A DNA stretch of 64,000 bases from an uncultured Clostridia bacterium (GTDB lineage Bacteria; Bacillota; Clostridia; Oscillospirales; Acutalibacteraceae), in contig CALHND010000017.1 of assembly GCA_938034875.1 (NCBI GenBank), positions 75,906 to 139,905 of the forward strand. The letters run 5' to 3'. The position numbers and the translations under genes were made by a program. Below, piece after piece: positions 23,309-31,606 of this stretch. The first letter of the stretch is position 1, and each line of letters opens with the position of its first letter. The notes beneath the pieces were generated by a model. That model was not told where the DNA came from. It worked only from the letters and a program-made list of their open reading frames with translations, and did not search any database.

Positions 23309-26035
23309 ATGTCTAATAGAATGATCGGTACATATGATTTAAATAATTTAAAGATGCAAGCAATTCCTGAACTAGCTAAGTATTCACGAAAGTTAGCTGC
23401 TGAGGGCTGTGTTTTACTTAAAAACGAAAACAATGTCCTACCTTTCAAAAAAGGTGAAAAAATTTCAGTTTTTGGAAGAATACAGCTAAACTATTACAAA
23501 AGCGGAACAGGTTCGGGTGGACTTGTAAACGCACCTTATGTTACTAATATTATTGATGGACTTCGTCAAAATGAAAAGGTCCAAATCAATGAAAAGCTCG
23601 CTGAGATCTATGCCGCATGGGTTGCTGAAAATCCATTTGACAAAGGTGCCGGTTGGGCTCAGGAGCCGTGGTGTCAAAAGGAAATGCCGCTTGATGATGA
23701 AACGGTACGCACAGCTGCCGCCGAATCTGATACAGCGCTTATTATCATAGGACGTACTGCAGGCGAGGATCAAGATAACTTTGCCGGAGAGGGAAGCTAT
23801 CTTTTAACCGAGACCGAACAGGACATGGTAAAAAAGGTTTCCGCAGCTTTTGATAAAGTAGTGGTAGTACTTAATGTTGGTAATGTTATAGATGAAAAGT
23901 TCGTTGACGATAATAATATTGACGCACTTTTGTATGTATGGCAGGGCGGCATGGAGGGCGGTAACGCAGCGGCGGATGTGCTTTGCGGTGATGTTACACC
24001 TTCGGGCAAGCTGTCTGATACGATAGTTTATGATATAACGCAGTACCCATCCCACGCTAATTTTGGTAATAGGGAAGAAAACAAATATGCAGAAGATATT
24101 TATGTTGGATATCGTTATTTTGAGACTGTTGCAAAGGATAATGTAAAATATCCGTTTGGTTTCGGACTTTCATATACTACATTTGATGTTACAACCGATT
24201 CGGTTACAGTAAATGACGGAGTTATTACAGCTAATGTTACAGTAAAGAACACTGGCAACGCTGTAGGCAGAGAGGTAGTACAGGTTTATTTCGAAGCTCC
24301 GCAAGGAAAACTTGGCAGACCGCTTCGCCAGCTTGTAGGATTTAAAAAGACAGCCGACATAAAGATCGGCGAAAGTGAGACTCTGAGCATATCCTTTGAT
24401 ATAAATAAAATGGCAGCATATGATGACAGCGGTGTATCAGGATACCGTGCTGCTTATGTGCTTGAATCGGGCGAATACAAAATATACATAGGTACAGATG
24501 TACGTTCTGCAAAACACGAATTTTCGTACACTGTTGAAAATACAGCTATTACCGAACAGCTGACTCCTGCTCTTATGCCTACCTTAGCATTTGACCGCAT
24601 GAAACCTCAGCTTAAAGCTGACGGTACATATGTAATGACTTATGAGCCTGTTCCAACGCGTGACTATGACCTTGAAGCACGCATTGTTGCTGCTCGTCCA
24701 GATGATATTGAGTATACGGGCGACAAAGGCTTTAAACTCATTGATGTGAAAAACGGTAACTGCACAATGGAGCAGTTTATAGCTCAGCTCAGCAACAATG
24801 ATTTAAAGGTGCTGATTTACGGAGAGGGAATGAGCAGCCCAAAGGTAACAGAGGGAACAGGATGCGCTTTTGGCGGACTTAACCTTGAACTGAAAAAGTT
24901 CGGAGTGCCAATCGCTTGCGGTACCGATGGACCGAGCGGATTGCGACTTGACAGCGGTGTGCAATCTTCATCATTGCCAAACGGAACTCTTATTGCCTGC
25001 ACATTTGACCCTGATTTAGTTGAGCAAATGTTTGTTTATGAGGGTGTTGAACTTCAGGCGTATGAGGTAGATTGTCTGCTCGGTCCGGGAATCAACATTC
25101 ACCGTCACCCGCTGAATGGCAGAAATTTTGAGTATTTTTCAGAAGATCCGCTGCTCACCGGTAAAATGGCGGCCGCCATTTGCCGTGGTATTTCAAAGAG
25201 TGGCAATACCGCTGTTGTAAAGCATTTTATTGCAAATAACCAGGAAACCAACCGTCATTCAGTTAACGCTGTTGTTTCCGAGCGTGCTACTCGCGAAATA
25301 TATGCAAAAGCGTTTGAGATTGCAGTAAAAGAGGGTAATGTCCGCTCAATCATGACATCATATAATCCTATCAACGGTATATGGTCAGCAAGCAACTTTG
25401 ACCTTAATACACAACTGCTTAGAAATGAATGGGGTTATGACGGATTTGTTATGAGCGACTGGTGGGCTGAAATGAACGATGACGGCGGTCCTAAGTCAGG
25501 CGAGAATATTAAGGCGATGCTTCGCGCACAGAATGATATATTCATGGTTACGGGTGATGCACAGAGTCGCACCGATAATTTACATGAGTCTCTTGAAAAC
25601 GGAGAGCTTACCCGTGGTGAGCTTCAGCGCAGTGTAAAGAACATGCTTAATTTCCTTATGAACTCACAGTCATATGAGAGATTCATTAAAACAGGCGGAA
25701 AAGACCTTGAAAAGCTTATGTTAAACGATGAGGGAAAAGAATCACTGGTTTCACTTTCTGAAATTGATCAAAACTCAAAATATCACCTTACTGTTAAGGA
25801 AACAGGTAGTCACATTGTCAGCGTAACGCTTAAATCAGATGCACCTGCGCTTTCACAAATGAATGTTCGTGTATTTATGGATGATAAATGCAAACTGACA
25901 CTTGCCATTAACGGTACAGGTGGAAAAGAAATTAAATTTGTCCGCGATTTATGGCTAGGTGAAGGTGACTTTGATGTTACATTCAAATATGATGAAAAAA
26001 TGGTTGATATAGTTTCATTTGCTATTAAAAAATGA
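23309..26035 (+). CDS. Circularly permuted GH3 beta-glucosidase-type enzyme
   Basis: 908 residues without a signal peptide, hence probably cytosolic. Domain order is reversed from ordinary GH3. Residues ~20-260 are the alpha/beta C-domain (EGCVLLKNENNVLPF, IIGRTAGEDQDNFAGEGSY). ~290-410 is a fibronectin III-like domain (GRPLRQLVGFKKT). ~470-790 is the TIM barrel with CGTDGPSGLRLD, VKHFIANNQETNRH and GFVMSDWWAEM, whose Asp717 is the expected nucleophile. ~800-908 is an extra beta-rich module. This permuted order is known from Ruminococcus albus and Butyrivibrio beta-glucosidases. The likely role is hydrolysis of imported beta-glucosides. ATG 23309 is used; ATG 23321 is an alternative. Confidence 0.9.
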   Translation: MSNRMIGTYDLNNLKMQAIPELAKYSRKLAAEGCVLLKNENNVLPFKKGEKISVFGRIQLNYYKSGTGSGGLVNAPYVTNIIDGLRQNEKVQINEKLAEIYAAWVAENPFDKGAGWAQEPWCQKEMPLDDETVRTAAAESDTALIIIGRTAGEDQDNFAGEGSYLLTETEQDMVKKVSAAFDKVVVVLNVGNVIDEKFVDDNNIDALLYVWQGGMEGGNAAADVLCGDVTPSGKLSDTIVYDITQYPSHANFGNREENKYAEDIYVGYRYFETVAKDNVKYPFGFGLSYTTFDVTTDSVTVNDGVITANVTVKNTGNAVGREVVQVYFEAPQGKLGRPLRQLVGFKKTADIKIGESETLSISFDINKMAAYDDSGVSGYRAAYVLESGEYKIYIGTDVRSAKHEFSYTVENTAITEQLTPALMPTLAFDRMKPQLKADGTYVMTYEPVPTRDYDLEARIVAARPDDIEYTGDKGFKLIDVKNGNCTMEQFIAQLSNNDLKVLIYGEGMSSPKVTEGTGCAFGGLNLELKKFGVPIACGTDGPSGLRLDSGVQSSSLPNGTLIACTFDPDLVEQMFVYEGVELQAYEVDCLLGPGINIHRHPLNGRNFEYFSEDPLLTGKMAAAICRGISKSGNTAVVKHFIANNQETNRHSVNAVVSERATREIYAKAFEIAVKEGNVRSIMTSYNPINGIWSASNFDLNTQLLRNEWGYDGFVMSDWWAEMNDDGGPKSGENIKAMLRAQNDIFMVTGDAQSRTDNLHESLENGELTRGELQRSVKNMLNFLMNSQSYERFIKTGGKDLEKLMLNDEGKESLVSLSEIDQNSKYHLTVKETGSHIVSVTLKSDAPALSQMNVRVFMDDKCKLTLAINGTGGKEIKFVRDLWLGEGDFDVTFKYDEKMVDIVSFAIKK

Positions 26036-26041
26036 TATAAT

Positions 26042-26075
26042 AAATCGGGCTATTTCAAAGGAAATGGCCCGATTT
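26042..26075 (+). terminator. Terminator hairpin after GH3
   Basis: aaatcgggctatttc / gaaatggcccgattt, 15-base stem (one G-T pair) with a 4-base loop. The following T-run is weak. Confidence 0.6.
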
Positions 26076-26097
26076 ACAAATTAAAGGAGGCGAAAAT

Positions 26098-26649
26098 ATG
26101 CTTGCTATGATTATTGCCACGCTATTAATCGGCGCGGCATCGGCGTTTGCTTGTGGGTACATATATAGTCTAAATGCAGGTTATATTATTGGTGCAGGGC
26201 TAATTGCAATACTCCTTATTTACATTGTTGTTGCTGCTTTTCGCCGATCAAAAAGTAACCGTATGCAGTTTAGCGGAAGCGTAGCCGACGAATTAGCAAA
26301 AATAGACGAAATGAGCGGCTTAGAGTTTGAAAAATATGCCGCTAAACTACTTGAAACAGAGGGCTACGAGAATGTAATGGTTACCCAGTCGTCACATGAT
26401 CAGGGAGCCGATATTTTAATGGAACGTGATGGTGTTCGCTTTTCGGTACAGTGTAAAGTATACTCAACACGACTGGGAAATACACCGATACAGGAGATTA
26501 CAGCCGCACGCGAATTTTACGATTGTCATGTAGGCGTTGTTGTTACAAACAGCTACTTCACCGATGCGGCAGTGGAACTTGCGCGCGCAAACCGCATTCT
26601 GCTGTGGGATAGAGCGTATTTAGCCTTATTAATTGATAGAAATATGTAA
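26098..26649 (+). CDS. Membrane-anchored Mrr-type restriction endonuclease-like protein
   Basis: 183 residues from ATG 26098 (AAAGGAGG). Two hydrophobic segments (~1-25 and ~30-50) are followed by a cytosolic Mrr_cat domain: SGLEFEKYAAKLLETEGY, then SHDQGADILMERDGVRF and SVQCKVYS. The catalytic D...QxK pattern of this family is present. Residues ~135-180 (VGVVVTNSYFTDAAVELARA) complete the fold. It is probably a DNA nuclease held at the membrane, of unknown target. No methyltransferase or specificity subunit is adjacent, so it is not a complete restriction system. Confidence 0.82.
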   Translation: MLAMIIATLLIGAASAFACGYIYSLNAGYIIGAGLIAILLIYIVVAAFRRSKSNRMQFSGSVADELAKIDEMSGLEFEKYAAKLLETEGYENVMVTQSSHDQGADILMERDGVRFSVQCKVYSTRLGNTPIQEITAAREFYDCHVGVVVTNSYFTDAAVELARANRILLWDRAYLALLIDRNM

Positions 26650-26657
26650 GCTTTTAC

Positions 26658-26686
26658 TTGACACAATATAACCTCGCGAGTATAAT
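26658..26686 (+). promoter_or_regulatory. Promoter of tRNA-Leu(TAA)
   Basis: Consensus TTGACA (26658-26663) and TATAAT (26681-26686) with a 17-base spacer, 13 bases before the tRNA. Confidence 0.85.
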
Positions 26687-26699
26687 ATATTGGTAACTC

Positions 26700-26786
26700 G
26701 CTGGTGTGGCGAAATCGGCAGACGCAAGGGACTTAAAATCCCTCGGTGGCAACACCGTACCGGTTCAAGTCCGGTCACCAGCACCA
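26700..26786 (+). tRNA. tRNA-Leu, anticodon TAA
   Basis: 87 nt with encoded CCA. The acceptor GCTGGTG pairs with CACCAGC. The anticodon stem AGGGA/TCCCT encloses loop CTTAAAA with anticodon TAA (reads UUA/UUG). A long variable arm (CGGTGGCAACACCG) and a TTCAAGT T-loop are present. Confidence 0.95.
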
Positions 26787-26822
26787 AAATGTCCCGAATG
26801 TGAGAGCATTTGGGACATTTTA
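26787..26822 (+). terminator. Terminator of tRNA-Leu(TAA)
   Basis: aaaatgtccc / gggacatttt stem with an extended A/T-rich inner loop, immediately after the CCA. Confidence 0.65.
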
Positions 26823-26844
26823 ACATATATACGGAGGGAATAAA

Positions 26845-27663
26845 ATGAAGGATGTTTTAACAGCGCCGTTTGTCCGCGAAATGATGGACACCACAGCTAA
26901 TATGTACCGTCTTGGTTGGGACGAGCGTAACGGTGGAAATATCAGTTATATGCTTAATGAAAACGAGGTATCTGAGTATCTCGACTTGAATAATGTCATC
27001 AGAACTATTCCTATTGGATTTGAAGCCAAGTCGCTTGTCGGTAAAATTTTCATTGTAACCGGTACCGGCAAGTATTTTAAAAATGTTGAAAAAGACCCCG
27101 AGAACAATCTTGGAATCATTCGCATTGCGGATGACGGCACAACAGCTGAGCTTTTGTGGGGTTACTCTGACGGCGGCAAATTTACATCTGAGCTTCCCGC
27201 TCATCTTATGAGTCACATGGCGCGCCTTTCTGTTGACCCGGAAAACCGCGTAGTTATGCATTGTCATCCGACAAATACTCTTGCAATGAATTTTGTTCAC
27301 GAGCTTGATGAGCAGAAAATCACACATACACTTTGGGAAATGTGTACCGAGTGTATTGTCGTATTTCCGGACGGCGTTGGAGTTTTGCCGTGGATGCTTT
27401 GCGGCAACAACACAATTGGAGAAGCTACTGCCGAAAAAATGAAGGAGTTTCGTCTTGTAATATGGGGAATGCACGGTATCTATGGAGCCGGAAAAAATAT
27501 GGATGAAACTTTCGGCCTTATTGAAACTGTTGAAAAAGCAGCACAAATTTATATGCTGACATGTAACCGTCCTCGCGTTAATACAATAAAAGACTCCGAA
27601 ATGATTGAACTTGCTGAGGCTTTCGGCGTAAAATATCGTAAGGACTTTTTGAACGCAGACTGA
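26845..27663 (+). CDS. rhaD: Rhamnulose-1-phosphate aldolase
   Basis: 272 residues, class II aldolase fold. WDERNGGNISYML is the phosphate-binding start, TGTGKYFKNVEKDPENNLG follows, and the zinc-ligand motif VVMHCHPTNTLAMNF (His-x-His) lies near residue 135-149, with WGMHGIYGAGK giving the later His. RhaD splits L-rhamnulose-1-phosphate into dihydroxyacetone phosphate and lactaldehyde. ATG 26845 has GGAGGG upstream. No rhaA or rhaB lies next to it, so the rest of the rhamnose pathway must be elsewhere, and another sugar phosphate substrate is possible. Confidence 0.88.
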   Translation: MKDVLTAPFVREMMDTTANMYRLGWDERNGGNISYMLNENEVSEYLDLNNVIRTIPIGFEAKSLVGKIFIVTGTGKYFKNVEKDPENNLGIIRIADDGTTAELLWGYSDGGKFTSELPAHLMSHMARLSVDPENRVVMHCHPTNTLAMNFVHELDEQKITHTLWEMCTECIVVFPDGVGVLPWMLCGNNTIGEATAEKMKEFRLVIWGMHGIYGAGKNMDETFGLIETVEKAAQIYMLTCNRPRVNTIKDSEMIELAEAFGVKYRKDFLNAD

Positions 27664-27674
27664 GAGTAAAAAAC

Positions 27675-28340
27675 ATGAGAATGAGAAAAAAGAAACATCT
27701 TAATGAACGACTTTCCGACTGTGCTGAATATCTTTTTGAGTACATGACGGACAGGCCAAATTTTGATGAATTTGCTGATGTCAATTACATTGATTTTTGT
27801 ACATATTTTGGAAACGATAATCCAATTCAGTTAGAGATTGGTTGCGGCAAGGGACAGTTTGTTTGCGAGATGGCACAGCGTTATCCCAACATGAACTTTG
27901 TCGCTGTTGAAAAGGCGTCGAATGTTATTGTGCACGCGTGTGAAAAGGCACGCGAGCTAAATCTTAAAAATGTTCTGTTTATCAAAACCAGCGCAGAGTA
28001 CTTACTGCGTCTTATAAAACCGAACACGGTCACTCGTTTGTATCTTAATTTTTCGTGCCCGTTTCCAAAGCCGAGTTATGCTGTTCATCGACTGACAAAC
28101 AGCCGGTTTTTGAAAATATATGAACAACTGCTTGCCGACGGTGCAGAAATTCATCAAAAAACTGATAACATGCATTTTTTTGAATATTCTATTGAGCAGT
28201 TTACAGCCTGTGGATATGTGCTGAAAAATGTGTCGCTGGATTTACATAACAGTGATTTTGAGGGCAATATAGTCACAGAATACGAACGTCGCTTTTCTGA
28301 GCAGGGAATGCCTATTTATAGATTAGAAGCGTTTAAATAA
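27675..28340 (+). CDS. trmB: tRNA (guanine-N7)-methyltransferase
   Basis: 221 residues. S-adenosylmethionine-binding motif LEIGCGKGQFVCEMA, then NFVAVEKASNVI. LYLNFSCPFPKPSYAVHRLTN corresponds to the usual FPDPWPKxRHxKRRL substrate segment, here altered (SCPFPKPSYAVHRL). The C-terminus has YERRFSEQGMPIYRLEA. TrmB forms m7G46 in tRNA. The start lacks a strong Shine-Dalgarno and lies 11 bases after rhaD. The Clostridia pattern NFSCPFPK is familiar, so I take the divergence as lineage-specific. Confidence 0.9.
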   Translation: MRMRKKKHLNERLSDCAEYLFEYMTDRPNFDEFADVNYIDFCTYFGNDNPIQLEIGCGKGQFVCEMAQRYPNMNFVAVEKASNVIVHACEKARELNLKNVLFIKTSAEYLLRLIKPNTVTRLYLNFSCPFPKPSYAVHRLTNSRFLKIYEQLLADGAEIHQKTDNMHFFEYSIEQFTACGYVLKNVSLDLHNSDFEGNIVTEYERRFSEQGMPIYRLEAFK

Positions 28341-28342
28341 TG

Positions 28343-28388
28343 AATAACGAATATACAGTTAATCACTGGATATTCGTTATTTATTTTT
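28343..28388 (+). terminator. Terminator of rhaD-trmB
   Basis: aataacgaatat / atattcgttatt stem followed by TATTTTTA. Confidence 0.75.
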
Positions 28389-28425
28389 ACATATTGATTT
28401 AAATGCACAAACTTATTTATCTGTG

Positions 28426-28527
28426 GTGTAAATATTTATACACAATAAATAATAATAATGTATAAATATTAATTAGTATTGACTTTATATGCATAAAGTT
28501 GTATATTAATGCATATATGATGCATAT
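28426..28527 (+). promoter_or_regulatory. Candidate arginine-operon operator region
   Basis: A near-palindrome GTGTAAATATTTATACAC (28426-28443) lies upstream of the promoter. Three TGCATA copies (28490-28495, 28510-28515, 28521-28526) overlap the promoter spacer and transcription start. AT-rich 18-base palindromes at argC fit ArgR binding in Firmicutes; assignment to ArgR is inference because no argR gene is in the window. Confidence 0.4.
28479..28507 (+). promoter_or_regulatory. Promoter of arg operon
   Basis: TTGACT (28479-28484) and TATATT (28502-28507) with a 17-base spacer, 45 bases before argC. It carries TGCATA repeats inside and just downstream. Confidence 0.6.
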
Positions 28528-28551
28528 AATTGTATAATTGGAGATACGGAT

Positions 28552-29487
28552 ATGAAAACAAAAATTTTTATTGATGGCAAAGCAGGCACAACGGGGCTAA
28601 GAATTTATGAACGGCTTAGTGAACGTGACGATATTGAGATTATTTCTCTTGACGAAGCTCATAGAAAAGATTTGGAAAGTCGCAAAAACGCACTCAACAG
28701 CGCTGACATTGCATTTTTGTGTTTACCCGATGTGGCCGCAATGGAGGCAGTAGAACTAATTGAAAATAAGAACACCGTTATAATTGACACATCAACGGCA
28801 CATCGCACACATAGCGGCTGGACATATGGCTTTCCTGAATTGACTGACGAGCTGAATCATGCAGTTCCGACAGCAAAACGCATTGCAGTACCGGGTTGCC
28901 ACGCAAGCGGATTTATTGCGCTTGTAAAACCGCTTATTGATGCTGGAATAATCAGCACTGATATATTGCTTACCTGCCATTCTGTAACAGGATATAGCGG
29001 TGGCGGCAAACAAATGATTGCTGAATATGAGAGTGAAGGCGTTAATACACTTTTAGGTGCGCCAAGACAGTACGGAATAGGTCAAATGCACAAGCATTTA
29101 AAAGAAATGAAAGCTATTACCGGTATTGAAAATGATCCGATTTTTTGTCCTATAGTATCTAATTATTATTCAGGTATGCTTGTTACTGTTCCAATTTTTT
29201 CAAAGCAACTTAATGATGGAAAAACGGTTGACGATATTAAAAAGCTGTATAAAGAGAAGTACAGCGGAGCAATCGTTAAGTATTATGAAAGTATAGATGA
29301 AAGCGGGTTTGTTTCCGCGGCTGTAATGTCAGGTAATGACGGCATGCAAGTCACTGTGGCAGGAAACAACGACCGAATTTTACTTATGGCTCGTTACGAT
29401 AACCTTGGCAAAGGTGCTTCGGGCGCCGCGATAGAATGTTTAAACATGGTAATGGGCGCAGATGAGACTTTAGGACTGGATTTATAA
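28552..29487 (+). CDS. argC: N-acetyl-gamma-glutamyl-phosphate reductase (short type)
   Basis: 311 residues, the shorter AGPR type rather than the ~345-residue type. The N-terminus KIFIDGKAGTTGLRIYERL is the NADP-binding start; active-site cysteine is in AVPGCHASGFIAL; HSVTGYSGGGKQM matches the family. It reduces N-acetylglutamyl phosphate to the semialdehyde in arginine synthesis. First gene of the arginine operon, with its own promoter and palindromic sites. ATG has TTGGAG 8 bases upstream. Confidence 0.93.
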   Translation: MKTKIFIDGKAGTTGLRIYERLSERDDIEIISLDEAHRKDLESRKNALNSADIAFLCLPDVAAMEAVELIENKNTVIIDTSTAHRTHSGWTYGFPELTDELNHAVPTAKRIAVPGCHASGFIALVKPLIDAGIISTDILLTCHSVTGYSGGGKQMIAEYESEGVNTLLGAPRQYGIGQMHKHLKEMKAITGIENDPIFCPIVSNYYSGMLVTVPIFSKQLNDGKTVDDIKKLYKEKYSGAIVKYYESIDESGFVSAAVMSGNDGMQVTVAGNNDRILLMARYDNLGKGASGAAIECLNMVMGADETLGLDL

Positions 29488-29502
29488 AGTGGGGTTAAGA
29501 AA

Positions 29503-30714
29503 ATGAAAATTATTAATGGCGGCGTATGTGCTGCAAAGGGATTTATTGCAAACGGAGTACATTGCGGCATTCGCAAAAACAGATCAAAACGGGATTTGTC
29601 TCTGATTTTAAGCGAGGTAAAGGCAAATGCTGCAGCTGTATATACAACAAATCTTGTAAAAGGCGCACCACTCACCGTTACAAAGTCACACATTTCCGAC
29701 GGAAAAGCGCAGGCGATAATTTGCAACAGCGGAAACGCTAATACTTGCAATGCAAACGGTATAGATATTGCAGAACAAATGTGTGAAATACTTGCAGATC
29801 ATATTAATATTGCACCGGAAGATGTCGTTGTTGCTTCCACGGGCGTTATAGGTCAGCCGTTAGACATTGAACCGATAAAAACGGGCATACCGTCGTTGGT
29901 TAATGGTCTTGGTAATAACAGTTTGTTTGCGGCAGAGGGCATTATGACCACCGACACAGAAGTTAAGGAGATTGCCGTTAGCTTTGATATAGGCGGTGTT
30001 GAATGTAAAATCGGTGGAATTGCAAAAGGCTCCGGAATGATTCATCCGAACATGGCAACCATGCTTGTTTTCGTTACCACCGACTGCGCAATAAGCTCTG
30101 AAATGTTGCAGAAGGCACTGACTGCTGATATTGCAAATACGTTTAACATGGTCAGCATTGACGGAGATACCTCAACAAATGACATGGTTTGTGTGCTTGC
30201 TAACGGAATGTCAGGTAATGCTGAAATTACTGAGGAAAACGATGATTTTGCTGTGTTTATGAATGCACTTAATACTGTTACTGTGCATCTGTGCCGTTGC
30301 ATTGCCGGAGACGGCGAGGGAGCAACAAAGCTGCTAGAGTGTAAGGTTAACGGTGCAAAAACATTAGATATTGCAAAAACTGTTGCAAAGAGTGTTATCT
30401 GCTCCTCGCTTACCAAGGCGGCTATGTTTGGCGCTGACGCAAACTGGGGTAGAGTGTTATGTGCAATCGGCTACAGTGGCGCCGATGTTGATGTCAATAA
30501 AATTGATGTATCATTTTTATCACCAAAAGGTGAAATTTCAGTATGTAAAAACGGAGCAGGCGTTGATTTTTCTGAAGATATTGCAAAAGAAATTTTGCTT
30601 GAAAAAGAGATCACCATACTAATAAATCTTAATGATGGTGACGCTTGTTCAACCGCATGGGGATGCGATTTAACTTACGATTATGTAAAAATTAACGGCG
30701 ACTATCGTACTTAA
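29503..30714 (+). CDS. argJ: Glutamate N-acetyltransferase / ornithine acetyltransferase
   Basis: 403 residues. The autocleavage site is in AKGSGMIHPNMATMLVF, where the Ala-Thr bond is cut and Thr becomes the nucleophile of the beta chain. CNSGNANTCNA and VASTGVIGQPL (oxyanion region) match ArgJ; FGADANWGRVLCA is the C-terminal signature. It transfers acetyl from N-acetylornithine to glutamate, making the cyclic arginine route. Whether it also uses acetyl-CoA cannot be read. It lies 15 bases after argC. Confidence 0.95.
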   Translation: MKIINGGVCAAKGFIANGVHCGIRKNRSKRDLSLILSEVKANAAAVYTTNLVKGAPLTVTKSHISDGKAQAIICNSGNANTCNANGIDIAEQMCEILADHINIAPEDVVVASTGVIGQPLDIEPIKTGIPSLVNGLGNNSLFAAEGIMTTDTEVKEIAVSFDIGGVECKIGGIAKGSGMIHPNMATMLVFVTTDCAISSEMLQKALTADIANTFNMVSIDGDTSTNDMVCVLANGMSGNAEITEENDDFAVFMNALNTVTVHLCRCIAGDGEGATKLLECKVNGAKTLDIAKTVAKSVICSSLTKAAMFGADANWGRVLCAIGYSGADVDVNKIDVSFLSPKGEISVCKNGAGVDFSEDIAKEILLEKEITILINLNDGDACSTAWGCDLTYDYVKINGDYRT

Positions 30715-30733
30715 TTTATAGGGGGAAAGAAAA

Positions 30734-31606
30734 ATGAACATCTCAAATTCGGATCGCGCTCGCATATTAGTACAAGCTTTGCCGTACATTCAGGAGTATA
30801 ACGGTAAAATAGTCGTAATTAAATACGGTGGCAACGCAATGATAAACGAAAAACTTAAAGATTCGGTTATTCGAGACATAGTGTTGTTATCCCTTATCGG
30901 AGTAAAGGTAGTGTTAGTTCACGGTGGCGGCCCGGAAATTACCGATATGCTTAATAAAATAGGCAAGAAAACCGAATTCGTTGATGGCCTACGTGTTACT
31001 GACAAGGAAACAGCTGAAGTTGTACAGATGGTACTGGCAGGTAAAATCAATAAAAATCTGGTTAATATTATTCAGCTTAAGGGCGGCAAATCAATTGGGC
31101 TGTCAGGGGTTGACGGTCATATGATTGAGGCGGAATTTAAAGATGAACGTCTTGGTTATGTAGGCGAGATTACAAATGTTAATGTCGAGCCGATATTAGA
31201 TGTGCTTGAGCGTGGATACATACCCGTTGTTTCGACTGTTGGCTGTGACTCTGTGGGAAATGTGTATAACATAAATGCTGATACTGCAGCTGCAAAAATT
31301 GCAGGCGAGCTGAAGGCGGAAAGCCTTATTTCTCTGACCGATATCAGCGGCATATTGACCGATAAGGAAAATCCAGACACGCTTATACCCGAAATCAGTC
31401 TTTCAGAAGCTGATAAGTTGATAGAAAGCGGTATAATCAACGGTGGAATGATTCCTAAAGTTAATTGTTGTACCAATGCTATTAAATGGGGTGTACAAAA
31501 GGTGTTTATAATTGACGGACGCGTGCCCCATTCAATACTAATTGAAACATTGACCGATGAAGGTATTGGAACCATGTTTAAAAGAGACGAGGATGAAAAT
31601 GTCTGA
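30734..31606 (+). CDS. argB: Acetylglutamate kinase
   Basis: 290 residues of the amino acid kinase fold. IVVIKYGGNAMINEKLKDS (phosphate-binding Lys and glycines), VVLVHGGGPEITDML, KINKNLVNIIQLKGGKSIGLSGVDG and YNINADTAAAKIA are all typical. It phosphorylates N-acetylglutamate. An arginine-sensitive enzyme usually has an N-terminal helix, and the extension (SNSDRARILVQALPYIQEY) is present here, so feedback inhibition by arginine is likely. Shine-Dalgarno AGGGGG upstream; its end overlaps argD. Confidence 0.96.
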   Translation: MNISNSDRARILVQALPYIQEYNGKIVVIKYGGNAMINEKLKDSVIRDIVLLSLIGVKVVLVHGGGPEITDMLNKIGKKTEFVDGLRVTDKETAEVVQMVLAGKINKNLVNIIQLKGGKSIGLSGVDGHMIEAEFKDERLGYVGEITNVNVEPILDVLERGYIPVVSTVGCDSVGNVYNINADTAAAKIAGELKAESLISLTDISGILTDKENPDTLIPEISLSEADKLIESGIINGGMIPKVNCCTNAIKWGVQKVFIIDGRVPHSILIETLTDEGIGTMFKRDEDENV

